Below are positions 23,190 through 34,889 of a stretch of DNA of 64,000 nt, piece after piece. The notes under the pieces were generated by a model. It was given only the letters and a program-made list of their open reading frames with translations. It was not told the origin of the DNA and made no database searches. The stretch is from Rhizophagus irregularis (Eukaryota > Glomeromycota > Glomeromycetes > Glomerales > Glomeraceae), in the NCBI RefSeq assembly GCF_026210795.1, contig NC_089429.1:2170001-2234000 (forward strand). Direction: 5' to 3'. Position numbers and translations under genes: made by a program. Within the stretch, counting starts at the first letter, position 1, and each line of letters starts with the position of its first letter.

Positions 23190-23430
23190 GTTTTCATCGA
23201 TCAACTAAATCAATGATCAACTCCATCACGAAAATCAAAAAATTATTTTTAGCTATTATTCAACCTCCGCAAAAAAAAAATAAATAAATAAACCTATATG
23301 AAATACCAATCATCCTATCAACTTATTTTCATCGATCAACTAATGATTTTACCCTATCAACGATCAACTCCATCACGAAGATAAAGAAATCATTAAAAAA
23401 TTATTTTTTAACTATCATACAACCTACTCA
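23190..23430. repeat. Imperfect tandem duplication, ~135-base period
   Basis: TTTTCATCGATCAACTAA ... GATCAACTCCATCACGAA occurs at 23190 and again at 23325, each followed by an A-rich linker and CAACCT..GCAAAA/ACTCAAAA plus AAACCTATAT. Differences are small indels and substitutions. No function evident. Confidence 0.65.
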
Positions 23431-23751
23431 AAAAAAAGTAAACCTATATTAGATACAAAAAAAGTAATAGCAACATGGAAGAAAAATACAAAAATTAAGA
23501 AATAATTGAAGAAATTATCAATTTATTCAATCTACTGTACACAAAATTAGTGATCTAAGTATTTAATATTATAAATTGAAAATCATCACACAAAACTCAC
23601 CTTAAGAATTTCTTATTCTCTGCTTAGTATTTTTGTTTAAGTCACTAAAATAACTTCAAACCACCCAAAGAGTAGATTTGTGGAAATTATTAGCGTAAGC
23701 ATATAATATTATAACCAACAAATATAGTTAAAAGTATAAGACTAATTTTAA

Positions 23752-24778
23752 CCCGGGGTGATTTAACCTGGGTGATTTAACCTACTAGTAAATTTTATAT
23801 AATTATATGAATTATTCACCCCTATCATGTGATAAATTTGATTGGGCTGGCTAATATTTATAGTTACACTATGTTTATATTATTTTTTTTTCGTTTTTTT
23901 CTTCCCCCTTGTTTTTTTTTCTTTTCGTTTTATTTTCCTTCCTTTTTCCATTCCATTTCCTTTTTTTGTTTATTATTTTTATCTTCTTTCTTTTTTTTTC
24001 TTTAGTACATTTTTTTTAGGTCTTTAGGCTCTTCCAGGTTTTACAAGTTCTAATACAATATTATATCTTAACGCGTTAAAAAGGTACGTTCTCTTTTTTT
24101 GTTGGGTTTGTTTTTTAATTTTGTTTCTTACTAACTATATTTTCTTTTCTTTATGCCGTTCTTTAACTCCTTTCTCTTCAACATTATATGACGCGTTTTG
24201 CTCTTAACTTGCTTTTATTTGGTCATTAACTTTTTTTATGGATTCGCTCTTAAACTTAATTATGGGGAGTTTTTCTTTTTTCTTTGTAGTGGGTATTTTT
24301 TTTTATTCTTTAATCTTTAGGTTCTTGCTTATTTTCTAATTTTTATTCTTTACTAACTATCTTTTCTTTACTCTATACTGCTCTTTGACTTAATATGTTT
24401 TACTTTTCTGTCACGAATTTTACTTTTAGACTTCATAGGTTTCATCATCATTTCATTCTTTAACTTTTTACATGAGTTTCATTCTTTATTCTTATAGCTT
24501 TGTTCTTTTGTTTGCTTTGTTATTGTCATGTATTTTTTTGTGTATATGTACCATAATTATTAGTCCTGTTAAAAATAAATAAAGTATGAGTTTTTTTCTA
24601 ATTAATAAACTTTGATTAAATATTTTTAAACCATTATAGTACAAAAAAATTTTGCGAATAAAAGTGTTGCAAATTTTCAGTAACGTAAATAAATTAAATT
24701 AACCAATCAAATTGATTGGTGTAAAATATAAATATTTAGGGGGGGTGATTTAACCTAGGTTATTTAACCCGGGGGCAA
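23752..24778. mobile_element. Polypyrimidine element with direct terminal repeats (tentative)
   Basis: The ends share a direct repeat of about 28 bases beginning GGGGTGATTTAACCT and ending TGATTTAACC/TTATTTAACC (23756 and 24747). Between them lies a strongly T/C-rich strand (23870-24540) with no credible protein, then an A+T-rich tail. The layout resembles a small terminal-repeat element, but no duplication of target sites or primer-binding site was found. Composition parallels, but sequence does not clearly match, the pyrimidine-rich repeats at 31240 and 61830. Confidence 0.4.
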
Positions 24779-24984
24779 GTTAGCAAAACTCTAGTTAAAA
24801 GGACTGGAAATACAAGAGAATATTAATAATTTATAAGAGCTTTATGTACCTTTTTTTTTGTCTTTAGTATTAAAAAAGTTTCTTGTAATAGAAAAATTTT
24901 AGTTTTTTATGTTTTACGCAAAAGCTGCCTAAAAAAAACTGCCATGATAAAATGAATTGATCAATCAGTATATAGTATGATATT

Positions 24985-25730
24985 AATAAGCTTTTAAAAA
25001 TCATTTTTAGATTTAACTTTATATAATAACATAAGTGAAATTAAAATAAGATATAAGAAAGAACGGGACAAAGTATATGAAATAGATGAATTCAAAAAAT
25101 TTTTTACGTATATTATTGAGATCAGTATCATAACTATCATTAACATATCCAAAGAAGAAGTAACTGAAATAAAGAAAATTGAATGGGAGATTAAATTAAA
25201 AGAAATTGACAGAATTAAAACGATTTTGTACGGAATTATAATAATGATCTTATTATTGAAAAAATGGAAAGGAAATGCAAACGACAATAGTACAGTAATT
25301 AAAATAGACAATTCAGTTGTATCATTTTTAACGAGGAAAAAAGTGAGCGTAAAAAACTTAATCTTAATCATTACAAGAATATTTTTAGTTAATAACAATA
25401 TAGATAGCAACACATTAAAAAAACTAATACGAGGGAATACGAAGATAGTCAGAGGCTAATGACTATAGAAAGATTAACGTTAAGCGTCATTAATATTGAA
25501 TTGGACAAATTTACGCTCAGATGGAAAAAAAAACAAATAATTTTTGGGAATTATGAAATCGGATGAAAAAGTTCATAACAAATTAAATATAAAAGTGAAA
25601 TTTTAACGAGTTCGTTATTAGAAGATATTTTTCATCGTAATGAATTACAAGAAACTGATTGGTCAAAAATTTTCATGCTTTTGAAAAAAAGGCATGTTTG
25701 GAAAATCGAGTTTCACGAGTGATTTAGACA
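24985..25730 (+). pseudogene. Decayed protein-coding relic, unknown family
   Basis: One plus frame is open from about 24997 to 25459 and reads as charged, Lys/Glu/Ile-rich protein (KKERDKVYEIDEFKKFF, KKIEWEIKLKEIDRIKTIL). After a stop, further protein-like stretches follow in other frames: ERLTLSVINIELDKFTLRWK and SSLLEDIFHRNELQETDWSK. Several frame changes and stops indicate a dead gene. No family recognised. Confidence 0.4.
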
Positions 25731-25929
25731 ATTCAATTAAAGCTTACAAATCTAAGAATTTGTTAAATAGTTACAAACACATAAATTATTATTTGTTAGA
25801 GGTAACGCGGTACCCATTAATTTATTGATGGAGTTAGTAGGTAGAAATGTATTTCGATATTTTAAATTTATTGTAAATTTTACATACAAATTTAAATGCA
25901 CGTTACTAACTAAAATAGAAAGTAACGAT

Positions 25930-26657
25930 TAGTGGTGCAAACTTTTGATGGTAATGCGGTGTCAAGTGACGTAACATCACGGGCGTGACTTCATACAGTT
26001 TTGACGTATGACGTAATTAAAAAAATAATTAAATAATTAAAACAAATAAAAATATTAAATAAATTAATTAAAAATAAAATTACTGCTTCTTTTAATTAAC
26101 AGCATTATTTAACATGTTTCTATATGCAATGCTATTACTTTTATATAAACGAAGGATATAACATCATGTAAACAATTTACTCTAATCTAGTATTTAAAAT
26201 ATTATCAACTATGTTAATAGGATTAAATTCTATATTATTATTAACTTCTTTATTAGTATTAGGTATATTTAGTTCTTCACGCAATCCATTTTCCCCCTGA
26301 AAGATTGGATTTGTATATCTATAAAATCTTCTTAAATTATAGTAGTAGTATATGGCGACATGTTAAATATCGAAACTTAATATAAATAATATAAACTTTT
26401 ATTTTTTATTTTTTATTTTTTTTATTTGAAAACTGCTTTTAAGTATATTAAGTTTAAAAGTAGTTACACCGAAAGTTCATTATATAAAGCCTAAAAATCT
26501 AAAAGTAATTACGTCAAAAGTTTATGTAAAGTCTAAAAAAATCCATATGGCAAAAGTCATTTATGGCGTCATACGACAATGTGACGCTACTGACGGGACG
26601 ACGGGAAGTTGAAAAAAATGACGTAACTACCTAAGGTTCAAAAGTCTGCACCACTAT
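25930..26657. mobile_element. hAT-like miniature transposon
   Basis: Left end TAGTGGTGCAAACTTTTGA and right end (minus strand) TAGTGGTGCAGACTTTTGA, one mismatch in 19. Flanks GTAACGAT (25922-25929) and TTAACGAT (26658-26665) form an 8-base duplication with one mismatch. Interior is A+T-rich with GACGTAA/TTACGTC words near both ends and no coding capacity. Confidence 0.8.
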
Positions 26658-26665
26658 TAACGATA

Positions 26666-27215
26666 GAAATTGATAGAACACATGAATTATGTAATTTAGT
26701 ACAATGGGATCTGACGGTTTAAAGTTGTTCGATTAATCGATTAACGTTACACAAATTTGATTTATCAGCGTGTGACATTTCCGGTGACTCATTGAAACCC
26801 CTTTTAATCAGCAAAGTATAAACAGAGTTGTTTTATTTATAATTGATCGTCAACAAATTTTTCTAATTTCATATCAGATATTGACAGTACAGGTTATTCT
26901 CATTGGCTATAATAAATTTCGCCCCTAGTTCCATGCGGTTCAATTGGTCAAACATCTGGAATTTTTTGATTTGTAATCATTTGTAATTTGACGGAGAATT
27001 ACACCGTGAATTTTCTAAATTAAGTTGCTTGAATTCATACGTGATGACAAATTTCAACGTGCATAATTATAGATATGTCCTACAATTTTCTATATAGAAT
27101 ATCCTTAACTCTTTAAAGAAAAGTTCTGTAGAAATTCACTTTTTTATAAAATACAAATATTGCTTTATAGTTTTTACATTTACTTTTATAATCTATTTTC
27201 TTGAAATACAACATT
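26666..27215. other. Upstream region of K2
   Basis: Unique A+T-rich DNA with no gene. The last 32 bases (27184-27215) are identical to the K1 leader, marking the probable 5' UTR of K2. Confidence 0.45.
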
Positions 27216-29574
27216 ATGAACACAGATAATAATCCATTTGATCCTACACCAAAATTAAAATCTAGTCCCGTACCCGTTTTATTTATTCCTTTTAAGGAAA
27301 ATGAGGAAAAATGTAATTATTGTGGAATTAAATACTCCAAGACGCTTGAATATAACCAAAAATATTGCAAAAATTGTTTATTTTGGTATATTCAATATAT
27401 AACAGACAATAACTCTTACTTGGACGCACATAGTATCATATGTAAAAATAATTCTCAATGTATTAAACATAAAGCGACTAGAAATAATTCTTATACAACA
27501 AACCTTCAAGAATGGTGTGAATATTGTTCTGAGATTTTATACTTTACACAAGTAGTCACAAAAGATTTACTATCACAAAATTGTTATCACTTTATTAATG
27601 ATGCGTACTGCGAAGTTTGCAATTACAAGAGGCGGTTATTGGGTTGTCAGATTTCTTCTGGATGGGTCAAATCAACTTTGGCTAAAAAGCCTATTCCGAT
27701 TCTATATTTACCATGGTGGGATAGTCATAACCAATGTGTAGTTTGTTATATAGAACTAAGATATATACACCAAGAGTCAAAATCTTATTGTCAAAAATGG
27801 TGTCCACGTTGCTTTATAATTTATACGGGATGTAGGTATTGTTTAACAACAAATATAATTTTTGGAATTGCAGATCAATCCCAATGTAAGAAATGCAAAA
27901 GAATTTTATTCGTTAGAATTGATATTACAGATATTAGAAGTGGAAATCACATTATAGATGAATTTCTTATTTCTACAAAACCTAACAACTATTATACTCA
28001 CCAATTTATTGTTGATTACATTAACAGTAACACAAGTTGCGATCCATTTAATCTTTATTTATTTATTAGTGGTCATCTTTATTCAAGACAACGTGAAGAA
28101 ATAAAGTGGGTTCCATATTCTCAGATTAAGAATTTAAAGAAAATAGCAGAAGGAGGATTTAGTATTATTTATAAAGCAACTTGGTCATATAAAAACATTG
28201 ATGTTGCTGTAAAAAAATTACATTATTCGCAAAACGTCAGTAAATACTTTTTAAATGAGGTAATATTTTTACATTTTATATTCTTCAATGTGTTTTTTTT
28301 GATACTGTATTAATTGTTTCATTTATATACTCTAGTTAAATTCACTTTATCAATGTAATAATGGCATTTTTAAAAATTGGCTTATTGGTTGTTATGGTAT
28401 TACAAAAGATCCTATAACAAAAGAGTATATGTTAATATTGGATTATGCGGAAGGTGGAAATTTACATGATTATTTGCAGAAGAACTTTATAAATATTACA
28501 TGGCACAATAAATTGTTTATTTTAGAAGGAATTACAATGGGGTATAATATTTTAATACATTAATTATTACCTATATTTACAGTAAGTTTATTAATAATTA
28601 AATGTTTATTTCAGACTCCACAATATTCATAATCATAATTTTATACATCGAGATATTCATAGTGGAAATATGTTATTGTCAGATGTTTGGAAAGTTGGAG
28701 ACTTAGGATTATCACAACCTGCAAATAATACATTGTCAAATAATGAAATATATGGAGTAATACCTTATATCGCACCAGAAATATTTAAGGGTGCCGCATT
28801 TTCAAAAGAATCTGATATATATAGTTTGGGCATGATTATGTGGGAGCTTACAACAGGTTGTAAACCATTTGCTAATGTCGAACATGATCATAATCTCATC
28901 TTTAAAATTCTTGATGGAGAACGACCTAAAATTACAGAAGATACTCCTGAATGTTATGCCGATTTAATGAAAAAATGTTGGTATTCTAATCCTTCAAAAA
29001 GACCAACAATTAACAAAATCTATGGTTTTACTGTCAGTTTGGAAATTATGAGTAGAACTACTGTAGAAATTAATCAGGCTGAAAACAAAAGATTGGAATT
29101 AATACAATCAAAGAAACTTGGACCCGAATTTAGTGAAAAGTCTCATCCAAAAGCAATTTATACAAGTAGAGCATTAAGTGATTTGATTTCTAAAGCTTCA
29201 ACTATAAGTTCAATGGTTTCATCTAATATGAAACAAGGTATATTATAGTATATTATAATTAATGAAAAAAACTTGAAACATTAATTAGACGGCCGGATGT
29301 AAGTAATTCTTTAAATTTATATTAGTTAACTTAGATACTATCTTTTATTATTTTTTAGAATATATTACTAAAGAATATGAAATTGATATAAATAATATTC
29401 AAAGGTAATAATTAATATAATATACAGTATATAGCTTCGAATGAATAATAATATCGTATATTTTTTAGTTCATCCACAAAAAATACAAATTCGGTTACCC
29501 AAAGCTTAACTGTACCAATAAAGCGTAATTTTGAAAGATTGGAGAATGAAACGAATGAAACTCAAAAAAAATAG
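27216..29574 (+). CDS. K2: cysteine-rich N-terminal protein kinase
   Basis: Start MNTDNNPFDPTPKLKS. Exons 27216-28259, 28336-28541, 28615-29237, 29359-29404 and 29469-29574 give 674 residues with every junction GT-AG and in phase with K1. The N-terminus carries CxxC pairs (CNYCG...CKNC, CEYC, CEVC, CVVC...CPRC, CRYC, CKKCK). Kinase domain from about residue 300: AEGGFSIIYKATW, VAVKKL, HRDIHSGNML, GDLGLSQ (DLG instead of DFG), YIAPEIFKG, WELTTGCKPF, KRPTINKI. One coiled-coil unit (NQAENKRLELIQ) then GPEFSEKSHPKAIYTSRAL. Likely an active Ser/Thr- or dual-specificity TKL-like kinase; ligand and partners unknown. The longest intact member of the family in this window. Confidence 0.85.
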
Positions 29575-30718
29575 TAAGTAAACTTTTCTATTTACACATA
29601 ATAAACACTATTTTTAGGTTATCACGTCAACAATTCAATATTTTTTTTTTTAACTCAAATAGGAAACTATATTAAGCTGGAAAAGATGAATATTGCTGAA
29701 TGTGATTGAACTTATTAAATTTGTATTCTATCAGGAAAAAATATTTAACACTGAAAGCTAACATCTGTGTATAAATTTGGTTTTAATTTTTTGTTGCATT
29801 TATATTAGTATGATATTTCTACGAATTATTTATCTAGTATAGTACAATATTAAACATTTACAAGTGTGTTAGCCCATAGATATTATAAAAAAACTCGCAA
29901 ATGATATTTTTGTAGTAGTACATATTTATTTATCAAAGGTATTCTTTATTTTTTAATGAAGGAAAAGGTACTGTCACGTTGACTTCACGTGACGAATATC
30001 TTACCGAGCAAATGTAAGGAACGTACGAGATTCATCAAATGCGTCGAAATTATTGAATATTTTAAATATTTGTGAGTTTTATTATTATTAGATTATTTTT
30101 ATTTTTATTTGACAGTAATATTTATTATTATTAGATTATTTTTATTTTTATTTTTATTAAACAGTAACAGTTAGCGAATACAAAATTTTTATAAACAATC
30201 AAAAATGAAAAAGTAAAATAAAAAAATCGAACCAAACTATTAGAAGAATCTACTTTGATGGTGGGTAATTAAATACGAAACTATTAAAGATATAACCAAC
30301 TACACCTAAAAACCATTTCTTTAATTAACCCACTACCTACCATACACTAGCCTAAGCTTGGTAAGTTGAAGCCCACCCTGCAGAAGAAAGTAAAATTGAC
30401 CCTATAAAATTATATAAATCAAACTACTAACATCTACGATGGCGCTACAAAGTAAGATTAGTGTAAAATTCTATAAAATAAATATAGCTTCTAATACTAT
30501 CCAAAGCATCATACTAAATAATATAATTATTACTACTATTATCCTGTACTTTCATGTTACGTTAAATTTAGCCATCAAATTATAGAGTTTTGTATTAAAA
30601 TTTTTTTTGATCATGACAACGTTACTTTGTTAATAAAAAGTAAAAAAAATAATAATTAATAACAAACTTTTGATATAAAGAAAGCTCATTTATTTTAATT
30701 TAATACTAGCTGTATGTA
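29575..30718. other. Intergenic 3' of K2
   Basis: No gene. A short direct repeat, TATTATTAGATTATTTTTATTTTTATT, occurs at about 30081 and 30123 (listed words only). 30240-30430 is slightly GC-richer and unexplained. Confidence 0.35.
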
Positions 30719-31239
30719 GTGTTCCAGATGGGTTGGGTTGAGTAGGGTCACCTAACCCATTTGACCTGAAATAAATTCTTTAAAAAACACAAAGTTCAAT
30801 GTTTTAAATTAAAAAACATTATTTTTTTTACTTATTTTAATTAATAGTTAAAAACGTTAAAGTTTGATGTTTTTAATTAAAAAAAAAACATTTTTTTTAT
30901 TTATCTTAATTAAAAATGTCAAGTTAGACGTTTTTAAATTAAAAAACCAATTTTTAACTTTTTTTAATTAAAAAAACCAATTTTTTTAAATTTTTTTAAT
31001 TAAAAAATGGCAATTTTGGTGATTTTAATTAAAAAACATCAATTTTGACGTTTTTATAATAATTGAAAAATATCAATTTTGACGTTTTTATAATAATTGA
31101 AAAATATCAATTTTGACGTTTTTAATTGAAAAAACGTTTTTTTTTTGACGTTTTTAATTGAAAAAACGTTTTTTTATTGACATTTTTAATTGAAAAAACG
31201 TTTTTTTATTGATTTTAATTAAAAACGTCAATTTTGATG
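30719..31239. repeat. AATTAAAAACGTCAATTTTGACGTTTTT-type palindromic repeat array
   Basis: About a dozen degenerate, partly palindromic units built from TTTTTAATTAAAAA and ACGTCAATTTTGACGT words run from about 30780 to 31239. The stretch begins with TAGTGTTCCAGATGGGTTGG, a relative of the left end of the element at 12818; no matching right end was seen. Probably expansion inside an old miniature transposon. Confidence 0.5.
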
Positions 31240-31885
31240 TTTTTTAGCCTCCTATTACTTCTCATTATTCCATACTTTTTTGTCTCCATTATTTTCTATT
31301 ACATCTTTTCATTTTCCATTATCTTTTTTTCTCTCCTCTTCATTCCCATCACTCCTTTTTGTCTCCCATCGCTCCTCTTCATCTTTCCATCAATCCTTTT
31401 CGTCTCCCATCATGTCCGATTTCTCCTTTTTGATTTCTATCATTACTCCCTTTCATCTTCTATTACTTTCCATTGTTATTTCATTTTTTTATTAGCATCT
31501 TTCTCCTTGATCATTGTAATTTACTTATCTTTTTATTTATTGTTATTGTTTCTTTTATTTGTATCACTTCATTAAAAATACAGTGATTCTTTTCTTTAAA
31601 ATCGTAAATGTGTGACTTAAATTTAATATTTGCAAATAAAATTTCATTAGATAAGATTATTTTGAATAAATGTTTGCAAAAAATTTTTTTTTTAAAAATA
31701 TCTTTTGCGATAAAATTTTAAGTTTAGCCGATCAAAAATTAGCTAAGTTGCTGTCAGCCAATCAAGAAATTTACTCTATATATTGTACATCATGTGACAT
31801 ATTTGAAAAAAAAACCCATTCCCTTAAATTTACTATTTTAACTTATAATAAACCGAAATCTGCCATTCTCTATACTTGACTTACT
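31240..31885. repeat. Pyrimidine-rich dispersed repeat R2, copy A
   Basis: Starts with TCTCC/CATCAYTCCTTTT-type pyrimidine units (to about 31500), then TTAGCATCTTTCTCCTTGAT, GTATCACTTCATTAAAAATA, AAAATCGTAAATGTGTGA, TTTTGCGATAAAATTTTAAG and TTGTACATCATGTGAC. The same blocks in the same order form 61830-62485. Two overlapping open frames here are by-products of the TC repeat. Element type unknown. Confidence 0.75.
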
Positions 31886-32290
31886 CATTATAGATAGAAA
31901 ACATTAATTTATTTATTTAACGAAGCTTATATATACAACAATTTGCATATTTATAAATTGGTCATTTTTTTTTACAATAAAAATATCTTTTAAAAGCATG
32001 TCAAGCTCCCCCATGAAAATGACCTCTTGTTTATATACAATATTTAAATTAACATTCTTCCTAAAAATTTGGTGATGCCATTAACTTGCATTGCAAAGGA
32101 ACCTGAAATACATCCGTCAGAACTAAATAAATAACAAATTGATAAAAGTTTTAATCTAGTTGCAGATTTTAAATTACGATGAATATTATTTTGTACTGTA
32201 ACATTCAAACATTCAAATGTCAGCATTGATAGAAACTTATATGAATTCTTTGGAGTCCTATCGATCCGTAATCAATATATATTTTTCCTT
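31886..32290 (-). pseudogene. Possible coding fragment, unknown product
   Basis: On the minus strand about 32260-32044 is open (TPKNSYKFLSMLTFECLNV ... FSSDGCISGSFAMQVNG ... LGRMLI, stop at 32044) with mixed, protein-like composition and no A+T-driven low complexity. There is no convincing upstream start; a splice acceptor-like CGATAG precedes it, so it may be a last exon or a fragment. Product not recognised. Confidence 0.3.
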
Positions 32291-32439
32291 ATCATGTAAT
32301 AAAATATTGAAGAAACTGAAATTATTGTCTTGACTTCAATATTCGTCCTACTCCAATTCAGAAATTTCATAATGCAGATTTATCGAGATAAGGACAAAAT
32401 GAATTGATATAAGCCCTACAAAATTTTCAAAATTTTTTA

Positions 32440-32935
32440 GTCACTATAACCTAATACCATATGAGGTTTACCACCCTGTTAATTATGCATAAGCAGGGAA
32501 CCCCAGGACACCTATGTGGCCATCATAGGATCTATGGCAATCTCATATAGTATTCAATAACAACAACTAAGTAAGAGTAATGACATAGAAATATGTGTCA
32601 TTTCCACGGGCACCACGGCCTGCCCTCCCATATGGATCGGCTTGGGGATCACCTATGTGGCATCATTGTAGCTACGACTTGTGCACAAAGCAGATGACTA
32701 CATAGCCAGTAGCAAATGGTACGTACTACGAGCACATAAACTTCTATGTCAATCACAACAGTCCACCATCCGGAATACTTTCTGCGATCCCTTCTCCGGT
32801 GAACACATACTCGTATGTCCATCCGGCAAACTGTTATTTATACTCACCATTTAATGATATGACCCAGCCTCGTTTAGTGTTAGCTTGTCCTCTATCGCAA
32901 ATAGATACCAAATTTGGCATCATCTTAAATTCTTA
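32440..32935. other. GC-richer island without open frames
   Basis: Clearly higher G+C than its surroundings, no open frame longer than about 50 codons, and an internal echo: ACACCTATGTGGCCATCAT at 32499 and ATCACCTATGTGGCATCAT at 32648. Likely a fragment of a retrotransposon end or untranslated region; not classified. Confidence 0.35.
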
Positions 32936-34442
32936 AATTTGAAAGAATCAAATGTGTGATAGACAGCAGAAAACATGTAAAAAAGAACCACAAAAGCGTC
33001 TAAACTGACAGGAGTAGTTGCAGTGGTTTTTCACTTACAAAACAAGTTTCCAATAGCTATCTAGTGAAACTCGTCACCCATATGTTGTCCAAAGGCAGTT
33101 CCACCAGTAAATACAGTTCTTGATGTTGATATATATTTTTTTTCCGCCTTAATATTTATTTGCGCGTGAAAAAAAAGGTATTTATTAGATATTTATTTGA
33201 AAAGAAAGTATTTATAAAAAAGTACTTAGTCGTATCTGAAGGAGGAGTGAAAGAGATGGGTGTATTAAAAAAAAAAGAAAAAAGACTGTATAAATATTAT
33301 TTTTTTTTTGTTGTACAAGCTTTTCATATAAGTATAAATGATATCAATATACAACAATATCAAATATGATTATATTGTAGCTTTTAATTACCTAATCATG
33401 ACGTATTTACCTTCTTTTAGTATGCTTATTGTTGAATCAATGTTTGATTCGTCAGAGTTTTTTAGATATAAGTTGCAACTTTATCTACAGATAAAATTAC
33501 GAAGATTAAACCAAGGAAGATTATATTACTTGTTTTTATTATTGATATATTTCTAATTTTTTTTATATTTTATATTTTTGTTACGTGTTTCCTTAGATAC
33601 ATTTTAGTGTAATTTTTTTAATATAAATAAAACTCTGCCTTGATGCAGACGAAGGATATAGTGAGAGTTTTACCAGAAAAATGATAATAAGATTTGAATA
33701 TTGATCTTTTCGTGACAGAGAAGCGTGCTGTAGCTTTCACATTTGTTTTGATAATCGCAATTTGTATAACTATAATTTTCTGCTTTGCAATCGTTTATTT
33801 TTATAAACCTTAAAAAACTGGCGTACGTAACAATACCAAGCTTAATGCGAGTTTACATGTAATACAAAGTAATTAATCACATGTAGAATTACCACGCAAC
33901 CGGTGGACTTTGGAACATTATACGTAAATATTTTAAGCATTTATTTATTAGAGGAGTTCTCTTTTATGACGAGTGTATAAGATGAATTTGTTAAGTATAG
34001 GATTAGCAGCATATTTAGGTTTATATTGTATAATTAACACAAATGATCTTAAGAAATTTTTCTAAATAAATTCTTTTATGATCGATATAATAGAGTTAAA
34101 AGTTGTAAATATTTTACATCCTATAGAGAAATATATTATTTAATATTCGTGTTTAGTTTAGTAAACGTGTTAAAAATTAGATTTAATGGATATAAGACGT
34201 ATATTACTAAATTTTATAAAAAAAAAAATATTCATCAATATTTATATTTATAAAACGTGTACAAAGGCCAGGTAAAAACCATTTTTCTAAAACATAAAGA
34301 TATTTATTAGCTAATAGAAATATTCACTTAACATCATTATTTCAACGAATGAAGACTGAACACGGATTTACTGAAGTGTACATACATATTTTATAATTTT
34401 TTACTAATGTTTACTTTTGAACGTATATGTAATGGTATTACA
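32936..34442. other. Intergenic, no gene supported
   Basis: A+T-rich. Open stretches at 33160-33369 and 33338-33556 are low-complexity and unsupported. No transposon ends seen. Confidence 0.35.
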
Positions 34443-34665
34443 ATGTTTATAAACAAAGATAACTACTCATTTGATCCTGCGCCAAGATTAAAATCTAATC
34501 CTATGCCTGTTTTATTTATTTCTTTAAGAACAATGAGTACAAATGTAATTATTTTGGAAATAAATACTATGACGCACTTAAATTTAACAAAAATATTGCA
34601 AAAATTGTTTAATTTGGCATATTAATGATATAAAGGACAAACGTTTACATATACTTAGATTACTT
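34443..34665 (+). pseudogene. Fragment of the K-family kinase N-terminus
   Basis: From 34443 the plus strand reads MFINKDNYSFDPAPRLKS then NPMPVLFIS, matching the start of K1/K2/K3 (FDPTPRLKSSPVPVLFIPF). After a one-base loss near 34530 a second frame continues with the first zinc-ribbon region (YDALKFNKKYCKNCLI). Homology stops near 34665 and the kinase domain is absent, so it is a truncated dead copy. Confidence 0.75.
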
Positions 34666-34684
34666 CGAATCTGAATATAAGCTA

Positions 34685-34860
34685 ATTACAGCGTTGATCG
34701 TTTTGTTCAATCACAACGAAATCTTATCCATTTCACTTTACGTGGATCACATTATCAAGTAGCTATGGGAGATGCTTTTGTTTGACAATGCAGTAATTTA
34801 CGACATATATAATTTATCGATACTATATTTGATAGATCTTATCAATTATATTGACTTCCA
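34685..34860 (+). pseudogene. Short LRR-like gene fragment
   Basis: One frame reads VDRFVQSQRNLIHFTLRG, then a stop after AFV and on to QCSNLRHI. The 'SQ-x-NL-x-x-F/I' phrase is typical of the leucine-rich part of F-box proteins of this kind (compare SQQNLKKI in F5/F6), but the sequence is not close to any in the window. Directly abuts the kinase fragment, so two relics are juxtaposed. Confidence 0.4.
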
Positions 34861-34889
34861 ATCATAAAAACATTGATCCACGGGCACAA

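Noticed and set aside
23842-24027. 61-codon Phe-rich 'membrane protein'
   Set aside because: Produced by the T-rich polypyrimidine tract; no start context or conservation.
23500-24800. CRISPR-like or prokaryotic features
   Set aside because: No regularly spaced identical repeats; introns, a nuclear-type tRNA and eukaryotic families rule out a prokaryotic region.
24994-25413. 139-codon minus-strand hydrophobic open frame
   Set aside because: Low-complexity Ile/Leu/Ser composition as expected from A+T-rich DNA; the plus strand of the same segment reads as charged, protein-like sequence and continues beyond it.
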